Shown piece by piece: positions 8,325-16,231 of a stretch of DNA of 49,521 bases; position 1 is the first letter of the stretch, and each line of letters starts with the position of its first letter. This stretch comes from an uncultured Bacilli bacterium (lineage in GTDB: Bacteria; Bacillota_I; Bacilli_A; RF39; UBA660). Location: the NCBI GenBank assembly GCA_934096815.1, contig CAKOMY010000009.1:1-49521 (forward strand), given 5' to 3'. A program made the translations under genes and the position numbers. The notes under the pieces are model-generated. The model worked only from the letters and a program-made list of their open reading frames with translations, had not been told where the DNA came from and did no database searches.

Positions 8325-8919
8325 AATTATTTTCATTTTTTAATAATATTTTAGATATTTCTTTCCATCCTGTTTTCCAGTCATATCCAGCTCTTATAAT
8401 ATTTTTTTCTTTTAATAATTTTTCATCAATATTTTTATTATGATATGAGGGAAAAAGAATTTTAAGTTTAACATCGTTATCAAAGTTTGATAAACAATCA
8501 TCTATCTGAATATCGGCTTTTACCATATGTTTTGAACTAGTTAATATAAAATTTCTAGGGTCCAAAAATGGTAAATTTTTTCTTAAGAAATCATATTTAT
8601 TTTTAAATTGAATGCCTGAGTTATCTAAATCAAAGGGATTTATACAAGCAGAACATATATAAATATTATATTTTTCACTTAATTTTTTTACTGTTTCAAT
8701 TGAATCTGGGAGCATAGATGTATAATCATAGAGATTTCTTTTACTTACAAATTCATTAAATTCATTAAATCTATCTTTAGGTATAACTTTTTCATCAATG
8801 TAATAACTGTTAAAATCATCTATAGTATAGCTAGTATTTAAAAAATCATTTACGGCTTCTAAATAACCAGAGAAACATATTACTTCATCAACATCTAATA
8901 ATAAATCTTTTTTATTCAT
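8323..8919 (-). CDS. HAD-superfamily phosphatase, 5'(3')-deoxyribonucleotidase-like
   Basis: The 198-residue protein carries the HAD motifs in order. LLLDVDEVI near the N-terminus gives the nucleophile and acid/base aspartates, IYICSACINP is motif II, and SSKHMVKADIQIDDC supplies the motif III Lys and the metal-binding aspartates. The spacing and the late YDWKTGWKEI segment fit the NT5C-type nucleotidases that dephosphorylate dNMPs. AAGGAG precedes the ATG on the minus strand. The gene is followed by its own terminator and lies between the CofE-like gene and tRNA-Ala. Confidence 0.78.
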   Translation of the reverse strand: MNKKDLLLDVDEVICFSGYLEAVNDFLNTSYTIDDFNSYYIDEKVIPKDRFNEFNEFVSKRNLYDYTSMLPDSIETVKKLSEKYNIYICSACINPFDLDNSGIQFKNKYDFLRKNLPFLDPRNFILTSSKHMVKADIQIDDCLSNFDNDVKLKILFPSYHNKNIDEKLLKEKNIIRAGYDWKTGWKEISKILLKNENN

Positions 8920-8935
8920 TTAAATCATGCTCCTT

Positions 8936-8969
8936 AAAATAAAAACTCAAATCTATTCGACTTGAGTTT
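8936..8969 (-). terminator. Terminator of tRNA-Ala
   Basis: On the minus strand AAACTCAA (8969-8962) pairs with TTGAGTTT (8950-8943) and is followed by a U-rich tail. It lies 12 bases beyond the encoded CCA of the tRNA. Confidence 0.75.
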
Positions 8970-8980
8970 AGTTTATTCAT

Positions 8981-9057
8981 TGGTGGAGAATAAGGGACTC
9001 GAACCCTTGACCCTCTGCGTGCAAGGCAGATGCTCTAGCCAACTGAGCTAATTCCCC
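8981..9057 (-). tRNA. tRNA-Ala (anticodon TGC), CCA encoded
   Basis: Read on the minus strand, the 77-base gene has acceptor arms GGGGAAT and ATTCTCC (one G-U pair), a D arm closed by GCTC and GAGC, an anticodon stem TCTGC/GCAGA around the loop CTTGCAC (anticodon TGC), a T arm AAGGG-TTCGAGT-CCCTT, discriminator A and an encoded CCA. All stems pair. It is a single tRNA gene. Confidence 0.97.
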
Positions 9058-9194
9058 AAGAACAAAATTATATTATCATACTCATTTTAGAAATTCAATA
9101 GTAAAATTCAATAAAAATAATTTTTTTTAAAATAATTTTGAATAAAATTGCAAAATATGTCAAATTTGTAAATTAAGAGTAAATAAAATGTAAA

Positions 9195-9222
9195 TTGACG
9201 GGGGGGCATTTAGAGATATAAT
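9195..9222 (+). promoter_or_regulatory. Sigma-A promoter with seven-G run in the spacer
   Basis: TTGACG at 9195-9200 and a perfect TATAAT at 9217-9222 are 16 bases apart. The last G of the -35 continues into six more, giving a seven-G run at 9200-9206, a rare string in this AT-rich DNA. The same arrangement, with the following TTTCACTAT, lies before the paralogue at 42607. A one-G gain would give the 17-base optimum. Confidence 0.85.
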
Positions 9223-9252
9223 TTCACTATAGGTAAGGTGGAATTAAGGAAA

Positions 9253-10815
9253 GTGAAAGAAGAAAAAATAAGAATGGTAGTTGTAGTGACTACTATATTT
9301 ATGGTGGTTATTTTATTTGGAGGAATTACGTTTTCTTATTTTACTGCTTTAAATAATAAAGGAAGTACATCAGTAATATCAGCAACAAGTGGTAAAATGA
9401 TAATAAATTATGCCGATGGATCTAGTAAATTATTATCAAGTGAAGATATACAGCCAAGTGATAAGATAATAATAGATAAAACATTCACATTAACGGGAAC
9501 AAATACAACTAGTGACTTAGCTATGCCATATAAAGTAGGACTAAATTATGTATCTGAGTTTAGTGATGGACAAATACACTACTATATTAAAAGAACAAAC
9601 ACAAATACAAATGTAACAAGCACGTTAGTAGGAACAACAAATCAAACAATACCAGGAAATACTACTGAAACAGGATATACTACAGGAACACTTAAAAAAG
9701 GTAATAGATACTTAGAACTCGCAACAGGAGAGTTTAAAGCAAACACATTAAATCAAACCATAGCATTTAATTTAAAGATTCAATTTCCTGATACCGGCGA
9801 AAACCAAGATGCTGAAAAAGGAAAAATACTAACAGGTGAAATAGTTGTTAATTATGAAGAATCAGCAACTGATACATTAATGGCTCTTTATGATAAAGAA
9901 ACAAAGACAAATGGAGTATCAACTAGTGGATTATTTATAGATGACACTAAAGATGTAAATTTAAGATATACAGGTGCTAATCCAAATAACTATGTTTATT
10001 TTGGAAATGATAATGAATTATGGAGAATAGTTGGAATCTTTAACATAACAGATTCAGAAGGCAATACAACAAGAAAACTAAAATTAGTAAGAGATTCAGC
10101 ATTAGGCTTATATTCATGGGATGCAACTGGAAATAATGATTACGGAATTAATGATTGGACAGAGGCTGACCTAAAGAAAGAATTAAATGAGGATTATTTA
10201 GACACAACCTTAACAGCCAATAAAACAAATTGGTATAATTCAACATGGGATTTAACAAATATAAAACCAATTTTTAAACAAACCGGTATATTTGATTATA
10301 CAACTGTAATTAAACAAAAATATCAGAATATGATAAGCAATAGTAAATGGAACATCGGTGGAAATACATATACAGATTCAGCACCTTATTCAATGCAATT
10401 ATTAAACCAATATAACGCCGAAAGAGGAACAAAAACATATCAAAATAGCAGAGCAAGTATCTGGATAGGTAAGGTTGGATTAATATATGTCAGTGACTAT
10501 GGATACGCATCAACTAATAAAGAGTGCCATAACAACCTAAGAGTAGGAATAACTTATGATAAATCTACTGATAAGCGGGATTATTCTAATGGGCTATGTA
10601 AAACAGATAATTGGCTAGCTAAGAACTCATATTATTGGACAATTTCCAATCACTATGGAGGTTCTAGCACTGTATATCGTATATTAGGAACTGGTTCCTT
10701 TCGAGATGATAATTCATGCGGAGCAAATAATGTTTATCCATCAGTTTATCTAAAATCTGATGTTAAAATAACAAGTGGAACAGGTGAAAAATTAAATCCA
10801 TATATATTTGATTAA
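9253..10815 (+). CDS. Surface/secreted protein, copy A of a paralogous pair
   Basis: About 520 residues. A short basic N-terminus is followed by a hydrophobic helix, VVVVTTIFMVVILFGGITF, ending in YFTA, which resembles the signal or anchor of TasA/camelysin-type proteins. A Thr/Asn-rich beta region spans about 35-210. A second domain begins near NYVYFGNDNELWRIVGIF and ends PSVYLKSDVKITSGTG, a domain recurrent in surface proteins of gut Firmicutes. An 891-base stretch is nearly identical to the gene at 42607; the C-terminal 190 residues are more divergent. The start is uncertain: GTG 9253 aligns with the paralogue's start, while GTG 9238 would lie only about nine bases from the predicted transcript end. 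No LPXTG is seen. Confidence 0.8.
   Translation: MKEEKIRMVVVVTTIFMVVILFGGITFSYFTALNNKGSTSVISATSGKMIINYADGSSKLLSSEDIQPSDKIIIDKTFTLTGTNTTSDLAMPYKVGLNYVSEFSDGQIHYYIKRTNTNTNVTSTLVGTTNQTIPGNTTETGYTTGTLKKGNRYLELATGEFKANTLNQTIAFNLKIQFPDTGENQDAEKGKILTGEIVVNYEESATDTLMALYDKETKTNGVSTSGLFIDDTKDVNLRYTGANPNNYVYFGNDNELWRIVGIFNITDSEGNTTRKLKLVRDSALGLYSWDATGNNDYGINDWTEADLKKELNEDYLDTTLTANKTNWYNSTWDLTNIKPIFKQTGIFDYTTVIKQKYQNMISNSKWNIGGNTYTDSAPYSMQLLNQYNAERGTKTYQNSRASIWIGKVGLIYVSDYGYASTNKECHNNLRVGITYDKSTDKRDYSNGLCKTDNWLAKNSYYWTISNHYGGSSTVYRILGTGSFRDDNSCGANNVYPSVYLKSDVKITSGTGEKLNPYIFD
9352..10242 (+). repeat. 891-bp direct repeat, copy A
   Basis: This segment of the surface-protein gene matches 42709-43599 over exactly 891 bases with scattered substitutions and no length change that I can see. 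Sequence similarity falls sharply on both sides. The copies lie in the same orientation about 33 kb apart. Confidence 0.85.
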
Positions 10816-10886
10816 AATATAATAAATTTTAACAAAATAACGTAAATAACTAGATATATTACAAAATCTATGCTAATATACTGCTT

Positions 10887-10940
10887 GAGCGAAAGCTCCT
10901 TGCTTATATTTAAATATAAGCCGAAAAGACCAGAAGGAGG
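10887..10940 (+). promoter_or_regulatory. Candidate ribosomal protein leader (S6:S18-type) before rpsF
   Basis: The untranslated region holds a GAGC-GAAA-GCTC hairpin (10887-10898) and an 18-base perfect palindrome (10903-10920) immediately followed by CCGA. Feedback leaders bound by S6:S18 before rpsF carry a conserved CCG next to a stem, so an autoregulatory leader is likely. Assignment to that family is by position and the CCG, not by a covariance search. The rpsF Shine-Dalgarno GAAGGAGG at 10933-10940 closes the region. Confidence 0.5.
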
Positions 10941-10947
10941 ATAGAAA

Positions 10948-11238
10948 ATGAAAAATTATGAAGTAATGTTTATTGTTAAAACTACTTTAGAAGAAGCTGC
11001 TGTTAAAAATGTGGTTGAAAGTTTAAAATCAACTGTAACTGATTTAAATGGTAAAATTACTAACGTTAAAGAAATGGGACAAAGAACTTTAGCTTATCCT
11101 ATTAATAAAGAAGTTAATGGATTTTATTATGTATTAACAGTTGAAGCATCTAATGAAGCTATAGCTGAACTTGATCGTAAGGCTAGATTAAATGAAAACA
11201 TCATTAGACATCAAATTATTAAATTAGATGAGGAGTAG
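10948..11238 (+). CDS. rpsF: 30S ribosomal protein bS6
   Basis: The 96-residue protein begins MKNYEVMFIVKTTLEEAAVK and contains EMGQRTLAYPINKEVNGFYY, the typical bS6 core. It binds the central domain of 16S rRNA with bS18, encoded two genes downstream. A GAAGGAGG site precedes the ATG by seven bases. It heads the rpsF-ssb-rpsR operon, with only three bases before ssb. Confidence 0.97.
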   Translation: MKNYEVMFIVKTTLEEAAVKNVVESLKSTVTDLNGKITNVKEMGQRTLAYPINKEVNGFYYVLTVEASNEAIAELDRKARLNENIIRHQIIKLDEE

Positions 11239-11241
11239 TTA

Positions 11242-11709
11242 ATGAATAATGTCGTATTAGTAGGTAGACTTGCTAGAGATCCTGAACTTAGAACAGTAAA
11301 TACAATGAATGGAACAAATACAACTTGTTCATTCACTATTGCTGTATCTCGTCAATTTTCAAATCAAAATGGCGAAAGAGATGCAGACTTTATTAATTGC
11401 GTAATTTGGGGAAAACAAGCAGAAAACCTATGCAAATATTGTACTAAAGGTTCTCAAATCGGAGTACAAGGAAGAATTCAAACAAGAAATTATCAAAATA
11501 ATGAAGGCAAAACAGTATATGTAACTGAAGTAAATGCTAGCAATATTACTTTCTTAAGTAGTAAAGGAAGCACAAATAATGCACCTGTTATGCCTGCTGT
11601 AAATCAAACTGGAGATATTAATCACGTAGAAACTAATGATTTTAATGAAGATCCATTTAAAGATTTCGGTTCAGAAGTAGTTCTAAGTGATGATGATCTA
11701 CCATTTTAG
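11242..11709 (+). CDS. ssb: Single-stranded DNA-binding protein
   Basis: The 155-residue protein has an N-terminal OB fold (MNNVVLVGRLARDPELR, then FINCVIWGKQAENL and GVQGRIQTRNYQNNEG), a low-complexity linker, and the acidic tip SDDDLPF that recruits partner proteins at replication forks. Its position between rpsF and rpsR is the classical one in Firmicutes. It probably functions as a tetramer. Confidence 0.97.
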   Translation: MNNVVLVGRLARDPELRTVNTMNGTNTTCSFTIAVSRQFSNQNGERDADFINCVIWGKQAENLCKYCTKGSQIGVQGRIQTRNYQNNEGKTVYVTEVNASNITFLSSKGSTNNAPVMPAVNQTGDINHVETNDFNEDPFKDFGSEVVLSDDDLPF

Positions 11710-11723
11710 AAAGGAAATTAAAA

Positions 11724-11939
11724 ATGGCTGAATTTTATCGTAAGAAAAAGAAAATTTGTCAAATGTGTGCTGGAAAAAGCGTAGATTATAAAGACGTAAA
11801 TATTATTACTAAATATATCAATGAAAAAGGAAAAATACTTCCAAGAAGAATGACTGGAGCATGTGCTAAACATCAAAGATATATTGCTAAACAAGTTAAA
11901 AGAGCAAGATTTATGGCTTTAATCCCATTTGTAAAATAA
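11724..11939 (+). CDS. rpsR: 30S ribosomal protein bS18
   Basis: A 71-residue basic protein with KKKKICQMCAGK at the start, ILPRRMTGACAKHQR in the middle and KRARFMALIPFVK at the end, all typical of bS18. It retains the two N-terminal cysteines (CQMC). AGAAAGGAAAT precedes the ATG. A terminator follows, ending the operon. Confidence 0.97.
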   Translation: MAEFYRKKKKICQMCAGKSVDYKDVNIITKYINEKGKILPRRMTGACAKHQRYIAKQVKRARFMALIPFVK

Positions 11940-11952
11940 ATTGTAATTAAGG

Positions 11953-11982
11953 ATATCACTATTAAAGATAGTGGTATTTTTT
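11953..11982 (+). terminator. Terminator of rpsF-ssb-rpsR
   Basis: Stem ATATCACTAT (11953-11962) with ATAGTGGTAT (11968-11977), one G-U pair, a five-base loop and a T run to 11982. Confidence 0.85.
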
Positions 11983-12010
11983 GTATTAAAATAAAAGTTA
12001 AAATTAGTAA

Positions 12011-12074
12011 AAAATTACACCATAGCGTAATAAATTGCCAAATATACCAAAAAATTACGCTACAGAGTAATTTT
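12011..12074 (+). repeat. Long interrupted inverted repeat between rpsR and rplI
   Basis: AAAATTAC (12011-12018) pairs with GTAATTTT (12067-12074), and TAGCGTAAT (12023-12031) pairs with ATTACGCTA (12054-12062). A symmetric 4/4 internal loop (ACCA and CAGA) separates the two helices and the loop is 22 bases. It lies after the rpsR terminator and before the rplI promoter, with no open frame. It could be a second terminator, a structured RNA or a small palindromic element. Confidence 0.6.
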
Positions 12075-12124
12075 TAAGTTTTATTCCAAAATTGTTAGTG
12101 GTATCTTTTTTTTAATTTATTTGT

Positions 12125-12130
12125 TATACT
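12125..12130 (+). promoter_or_regulatory. Predicted -10 box for rplI-dnaB
   Basis: TATACT sits 29 bases before the rplI ATG. A convincing -35 at 17 bases is not visible; a long T run lies in the spacer. Confidence 0.4.
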
Positions 12131-12158
12131 ATTAAGGAATTAGACAGGAGTGGTTTAC

Positions 12159-12602
12159 ATGAAAGTTATATTATTAAAAGATGTAAAAAAACAAGGAAAG
12201 AAAGACGATATATTAGACGTAAGCGATGGATATGCTGAAAACTTTCTTATTAAAAATGGACTTGCTGTAAAATATACTGATGGTTCTAAAAAAAGATTAC
12301 AAAATGAATTAGAAACTAGAGCACTAGAAGAAGACCTACTAGTTAAAAAATGCCAAAGTGATAAAGAAAAAATTGAAAAATTAACATTAACATTTAAAGT
12401 CAAAGTAGGTAAAAATGGTAAAATATTTGGTACTATTTCTTCTAAACAAATAGCTGAAGAATTAAATAAAAAAGGATTTAATATTGATAAAAAAATTATT
12501 GAATTAGATCATCAAATAGATACCTTAGGAATTCATAAAGTTTCTGTTAAATTACACAAAAAAGTAGTTGCTAGTTTAACTATATCCGTAAAAGAGGTGT
12601 AA
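12159..12602 (+). CDS. rplI: 50S ribosomal protein bL9
   Basis: The 147-residue protein starts MKVILLKDVKKQGKKDDI, then has the bL9 segment VSDGYAENFLIKNGLAV and a long charged helix, and ends in the C-terminal domain with KVGKNGKIFGTISSKQIAEEL. AGGAG eight bases before ATG 12159 decides the start over GTG 12150. It is followed four bases later by dnaB, as in most Firmicutes. The gdpP gene that often precedes rplI is absent. Confidence 0.96.
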   Translation: MKVILLKDVKKQGKKDDILDVSDGYAENFLIKNGLAVKYTDGSKKRLQNELETRALEEDLLVKKCQSDKEKIEKLTLTFKVKVGKNGKIFGTISSKQIAEELNKKGFNIDKKIIELDHQIDTLGIHKVSVKLHKKVVASLTISVKEV

Positions 12603-12606
12603 TTAA

Positions 12607-13953
12607 GTGGCCGAAAGAAAAATGCCTCAAAATCTTGAGGCTGAGATGATGGCTTTAGGATGCGCATTTTTAACAAGGTATGCTTGTGATAAAATATGTG
12701 AAGAATTAGAAAGTGATATGTTTGTTAGTGAAGCAAATAGACGTATATTTGATGCTATCTATACTTTGCATCAAAATAAAATTCCTTTAGATTCATCAAC
12801 AATTAAAAATGAAATAGAAAAACATATATCAATTAATGCTATTGGTGGAATTGAATATTTAAGTGAACTAATTGATTCAGTTATATCTTCTGCTAATATT
12901 GATTACTATATTGATATTATTAAAGATAAAGCCTTAAGAAGAAAACTAATTGATGTAACAAATAAAATAAATAGTGATGCTTATAATGAAGAAGAAGAAA
13001 CTAATTATCTAATAGATGATGCTGAAAAGAAAATATTTTCAGTTACCAAAGCACGTAAAGCTGGAGAATTTAAATCAATTGCTTCTGTAATGAAAAGTGC
13101 TCAAGAACAAATTGAAAAACTTGCCAAGAATCAAAACGAAATTACTGGACTAGCAACTGGGTTCTATGATTTAGACAAACTAACCAGTGGTTTACATGAA
13201 AACGAACTTATTATAATTGCGGCTCGTCCTGCTATGGGTAAAACCGCGTTTGCTTTAAACCTTGCCGTTAATGCTGCATCAAAAAGTGATAAAGCTGTTG
13301 CCTTATTTAACTTAGAAATGTCCGCTGAACAACTTGCCATGCGTATGATAGCCGCTGCTGGTGGAATCGAAATGAATAAAGTAAGAACCGGACGTTTAGA
13401 ACATAATGATTGGAAAAAAGTCAATGAAGCCATGAGTGAACTTAGTGAAACAAATCTTTATATTGAAGATAATGCTGGTATGACAATTTCCGAAATAAGA
13501 GCTAAATGTCGTCGACTAGCAACAAGCGATAAAGGTTTAGGACTAATTGTTATCGATTACTTACAGTTAATTTCCGGATCAAGCAAAAATGAAGGAAACC
13601 GTGTACAAGAAGTATCTGAAATATCACGTTCCTTAAAAACAATGGCTATGGAATTAAAAGTTCCCGTTGTTGCTCTTGCCCAGTTATCTCGTAGTGTTGA
13701 ACTTCGTGAAAATAAAAGACCAATTATGTCAGACTTAAGAGAATCAGGATCAATCGAGCAAGATGCCGATATCGTAATGTTCTTATATCGTGATGATTAT
13801 TATAATAAAGCAGCTGCCGAACAAACAGATACCTCAATAACTGAATTAATAATCGGAAAACATCGTAATGGTGGTACCGGAACAATTGAATTATTATTTG
13901 AACGAAGCATGAGTAATTTTAGAAATTACATAAAGAAAAATGAAGAAAATTAA
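12607..13953 (+). CDS. dnaB: Replicative DNA helicase DnaB
   Basis: DnaB (DnaC in Bacillus) is the hexameric fork helicase. The 448-residue protein has the N-terminal domain MPQNLEAEMMALGCAFL, Walker A ARPAMGKT at 206-213, Walker B in LGLIVIDYLQLISG, and the C-terminal QLSRSVELRENKRPIMSDLRESG region with DIVMFLYRDDYY. The length is normal and there is no intein. The start is GTG 12607 with GAGGTG eight bases upstream. Confidence 0.97.
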   Translation: MAERKMPQNLEAEMMALGCAFLTRYACDKICEELESDMFVSEANRRIFDAIYTLHQNKIPLDSSTIKNEIEKHISINAIGGIEYLSELIDSVISSANIDYYIDIIKDKALRRKLIDVTNKINSDAYNEEEETNYLIDDAEKKIFSVTKARKAGEFKSIASVMKSAQEQIEKLAKNQNEITGLATGFYDLDKLTSGLHENELIIIAARPAMGKTAFALNLAVNAASKSDKAVALFNLEMSAEQLAMRMIAAAGGIEMNKVRTGRLEHNDWKKVNEAMSELSETNLYIEDNAGMTISEIRAKCRRLATSDKGLGLIVIDYLQLISGSSKNEGNRVQEVSEISRSLKTMAMELKVPVVALAQLSRSVELRENKRPIMSDLRESGSIEQDADIVMFLYRDDYYNKAAAEQTDTSITELIIGKHRNGGTGTIELLFERSMSNFRNYIKKNEEN

Positions 13954-13970
13954 AAAAGTGAAGTGATTAA

Positions 13971-15473
13971 ATGAAAAAGAAAGAAATTTTAATTTCAATA
14001 TTATTAACTGTCTTAATATCTGCAATAATGTTTTTATTACTGCCAACAACTAAAAAAAATGTTGTCCCTAAAGACGTTTATGAAGTATTTGTTGAAGGAA
14101 AAAGCATTGGATATTTATCTAATGAAGATGAGTTCCTAGAATTAGTAGATGAAAAACAACAAGAAATAAAAAATAATTATGGTGTAGACAAAGTATATCC
14201 TCCTGGTGGACTTGAAATCGAAAAAGTAACTACTTATAATGATAATATTAAAAGTTCTGAACAAATATATAGTACAATTGAACATGATAGTCCCTTTACC
14301 ATTGAAGGATACGTAGTTACTATTAAATATAAAGATGAAACAAAAGAACCTTTATATATTTATACCTTAAAAAAAGAATATTTTGAAGATGCATTCTATA
14401 ATCTGGTTTCAGCGTTTGTTGGTAAGGATAAATTAAATAATTATAAAAATAATACTCAAGAAGAAATAACAGATGAAGGAACTAAAATAACATCTGTTTA
14501 CTGGGAAGATGAAATAACTATAAAGAAAACCTTAATAAGCACTGATAAGAAAATATTCACTAACACGGATGATTTAAGTAAATATCTTTTATTTGGAACA
14601 ACTGAAAAACAAAAAACATATATAGTAAAAGAAAATGATTCAATAGATAACATCATTGATAATAATAATCTAAGTATTGAGGAATTCTTAATTGCTAATC
14701 CAACAATAACAAGTAAAAATACTTTACTTAAGAAAAACCAAGAGGTATCTATTGGATTAATTTCTCCCTTATTAGAAATTATTCATGAAGTAGAAGTAGT
14801 TGAAAACATAACTAATAAAGCTGTAACAGAATATCAAGAAGATAAAGATATGTATGTTGGACAAACTAAAGTGATTCAAGAAGGAGTAAATGGAATTTCT
14901 AAAGTAACTGAATCAATTCAATATAAAAATGGTGAAATTGAAAAACTAGTTATTACCAAATCTGAAGAAATTAAACCAACAGTTAACAAAATAGTAGCTA
15001 AAGGAACAAAATATTATTCTAATCCAGGAATTAATTATGGATATGTTAACACCGGAAACGATGAATGGCGTTGGCCAACTCTATCTCCATATGTTATTAC
15101 TAGCCAATTTGCATGGCGTTGGGGAAGACATCACAACGGAATAGATATTTCTGGAACTGGTTTTGGCTCACCAATTTATGCAGCAACTGAAGGAACAGTA
15201 ATTGCGATTAATACATCATGTCCAAATCAAGGATTTTTAGGCTCAATGTGCGGTAATTCTTGGGGAAATTATGTAAGAGTATCATACGGCGATTTTGAAC
15301 TTATTTATGCCCATATGAAAAGTGATATTAAAGTATCATTAGGTCAAAAAATATCACGTTCACAACATATAGGAAACATGGGAAACTCAGGTTCATCAAC
15401 AGGAACTCACTTACATTTTTCAATCTTAAAAAATGGACAATACATTAATCCATGTGCGGTGTATTCATGTTAG
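13971..15473 (+). CDS. Membrane-anchored M23 metallopeptidase with LysM and G5 domains
   Basis: A 500-residue peptidoglycan hydrolase. One N-terminal membrane helix (6-24) is followed by an unassigned extracellular region, a LysM-like domain (about 216-262), a G5 domain (about 268-345) and a C-terminal M23 LytM domain. The zinc ligands are visible: H388 and D392 in HNGID, and H480/H482 in GTHLHF, with H448 in YAHMK also conserved. It should cleave peptide cross-links outside the cell. The gene sits between dnaB and walJ, where many Bacilli carry walRK-walHI. The start is ATG with GAAGTGAT upstream. Its stop overlaps the walJ start. Confidence 0.93.
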   Translation: MKKKEILISILLTVLISAIMFLLLPTTKKNVVPKDVYEVFVEGKSIGYLSNEDEFLELVDEKQQEIKNNYGVDKVYPPGGLEIEKVTTYNDNIKSSEQIYSTIEHDSPFTIEGYVVTIKYKDETKEPLYIYTLKKEYFEDAFYNLVSAFVGKDKLNNYKNNTQEEITDEGTKITSVYWEDEITIKKTLISTDKKIFTNTDDLSKYLLFGTTEKQKTYIVKENDSIDNIIDNNNLSIEEFLIANPTITSKNTLLKKNQEVSIGLISPLLEIIHEVEVVENITNKAVTEYQEDKDMYVGQTKVIQEGVNGISKVTESIQYKNGEIEKLVITKSEEIKPTVNKIVAKGTKYYSNPGINYGYVNTGNDEWRWPTLSPYVITSQFAWRWGRHHNGIDISGTGFGSPIYAATEGTVIAINTSCPNQGFLGSMCGNSWGNYVRVSYGDFELIYAHMKSDIKVSLGQKISRSQHIGNMGNSGSSTGTHLHFSILKNGQYINPCAVYSC

Positions 15474-16231
15474 TAAGTGTATTAGCAAGCGGTTCAAAAG
15501 GAAATTCAACATATATAAAAACAAAAAACCACGAAATCTTAATTGATGCCGGTTGTACAATGACGTATTTAAATGAAAAACTAATTGAAAATAATACCAA
15601 TTTAGATAATATCGATTATATTTTTATCACTCACACTCATTCAGATCATGTAAGTTCTATAAAAAATATAATCAAAAAATATCATCCAACCTTAATATTA
15701 ACTATACCTATGTTAGAAGATTTACCATATTTAAAAACATATGAAAATATTATTCTTTTAGAAGATGATATGATAATAGATAATCTTTTAATTGAGAATA
15801 TTAAGACAAGTCATGATACATCAGATTCTCGTGGATATATAATAAACGAGGGAGATAGTAGTGTTGTCCAAATAACAGACACAGGTTACCTTAACCAAAA
15901 ATATTTTAATAAATTAAAAAATAAAACAGTTTATATTTTCGAAAGTAATCATAACGCTGATATGTTACTTAATGGTAGATATCCTGGATGGTTAAAAAGA
16001 AGAGTCGCTAGCGATAAAGGCCACCTTTCCAATGAATCATCCGCTTTCTATCTTAGTAAGATAATTGGTAATAATACTAAAGAAATTATATTAGCCCACC
16101 TTAGCGAAGAAAATAACACCCCAGAAATAGCGCTTGAAACACTTCAAAATGAATTTAAAGATCATGAAATAGAATTTGACAATATTGTTATTGCCAAACA
16201 AAATGAAATATCAGGAAATATCGAAGTATGA
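15467..16231 (+). CDS. walJ: WalJ/YycJ metallo-beta-lactamase-fold nuclease
   Basis: The 254-residue protein opens MLVSVLASGSKGNSTYI, the hallmark of YycJ, and carries the metal site THTHSDH and the later HLSNESS and LAHLSEENNTPE motifs. YycJ-family proteins are DNA exonucleases implicated in mismatch repair in Bacillus relatives. ATG 15467 overlaps the stop of the M23 gene. An upstream in-frame ATG at 15452 lacks homology. The next gene, rlmH, overlaps by four bases. Confidence 0.92.
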   Translation: MLVSVLASGSKGNSTYIKTKNHEILIDAGCTMTYLNEKLIENNTNLDNIDYIFITHTHSDHVSSIKNIIKKYHPTLILTIPMLEDLPYLKTYENIILLEDDMIIDNLLIENIKTSHDTSDSRGYIINEGDSSVVQITDTGYLNQKYFNKLKNKTVYIFESNHNADMLLNGRYPGWLKRRVASDKGHLSNESSAFYLSKIIGNNTKEIILAHLSEENNTPEIALETLQNEFKDHEIEFDNIVIAKQNEISGNIEV

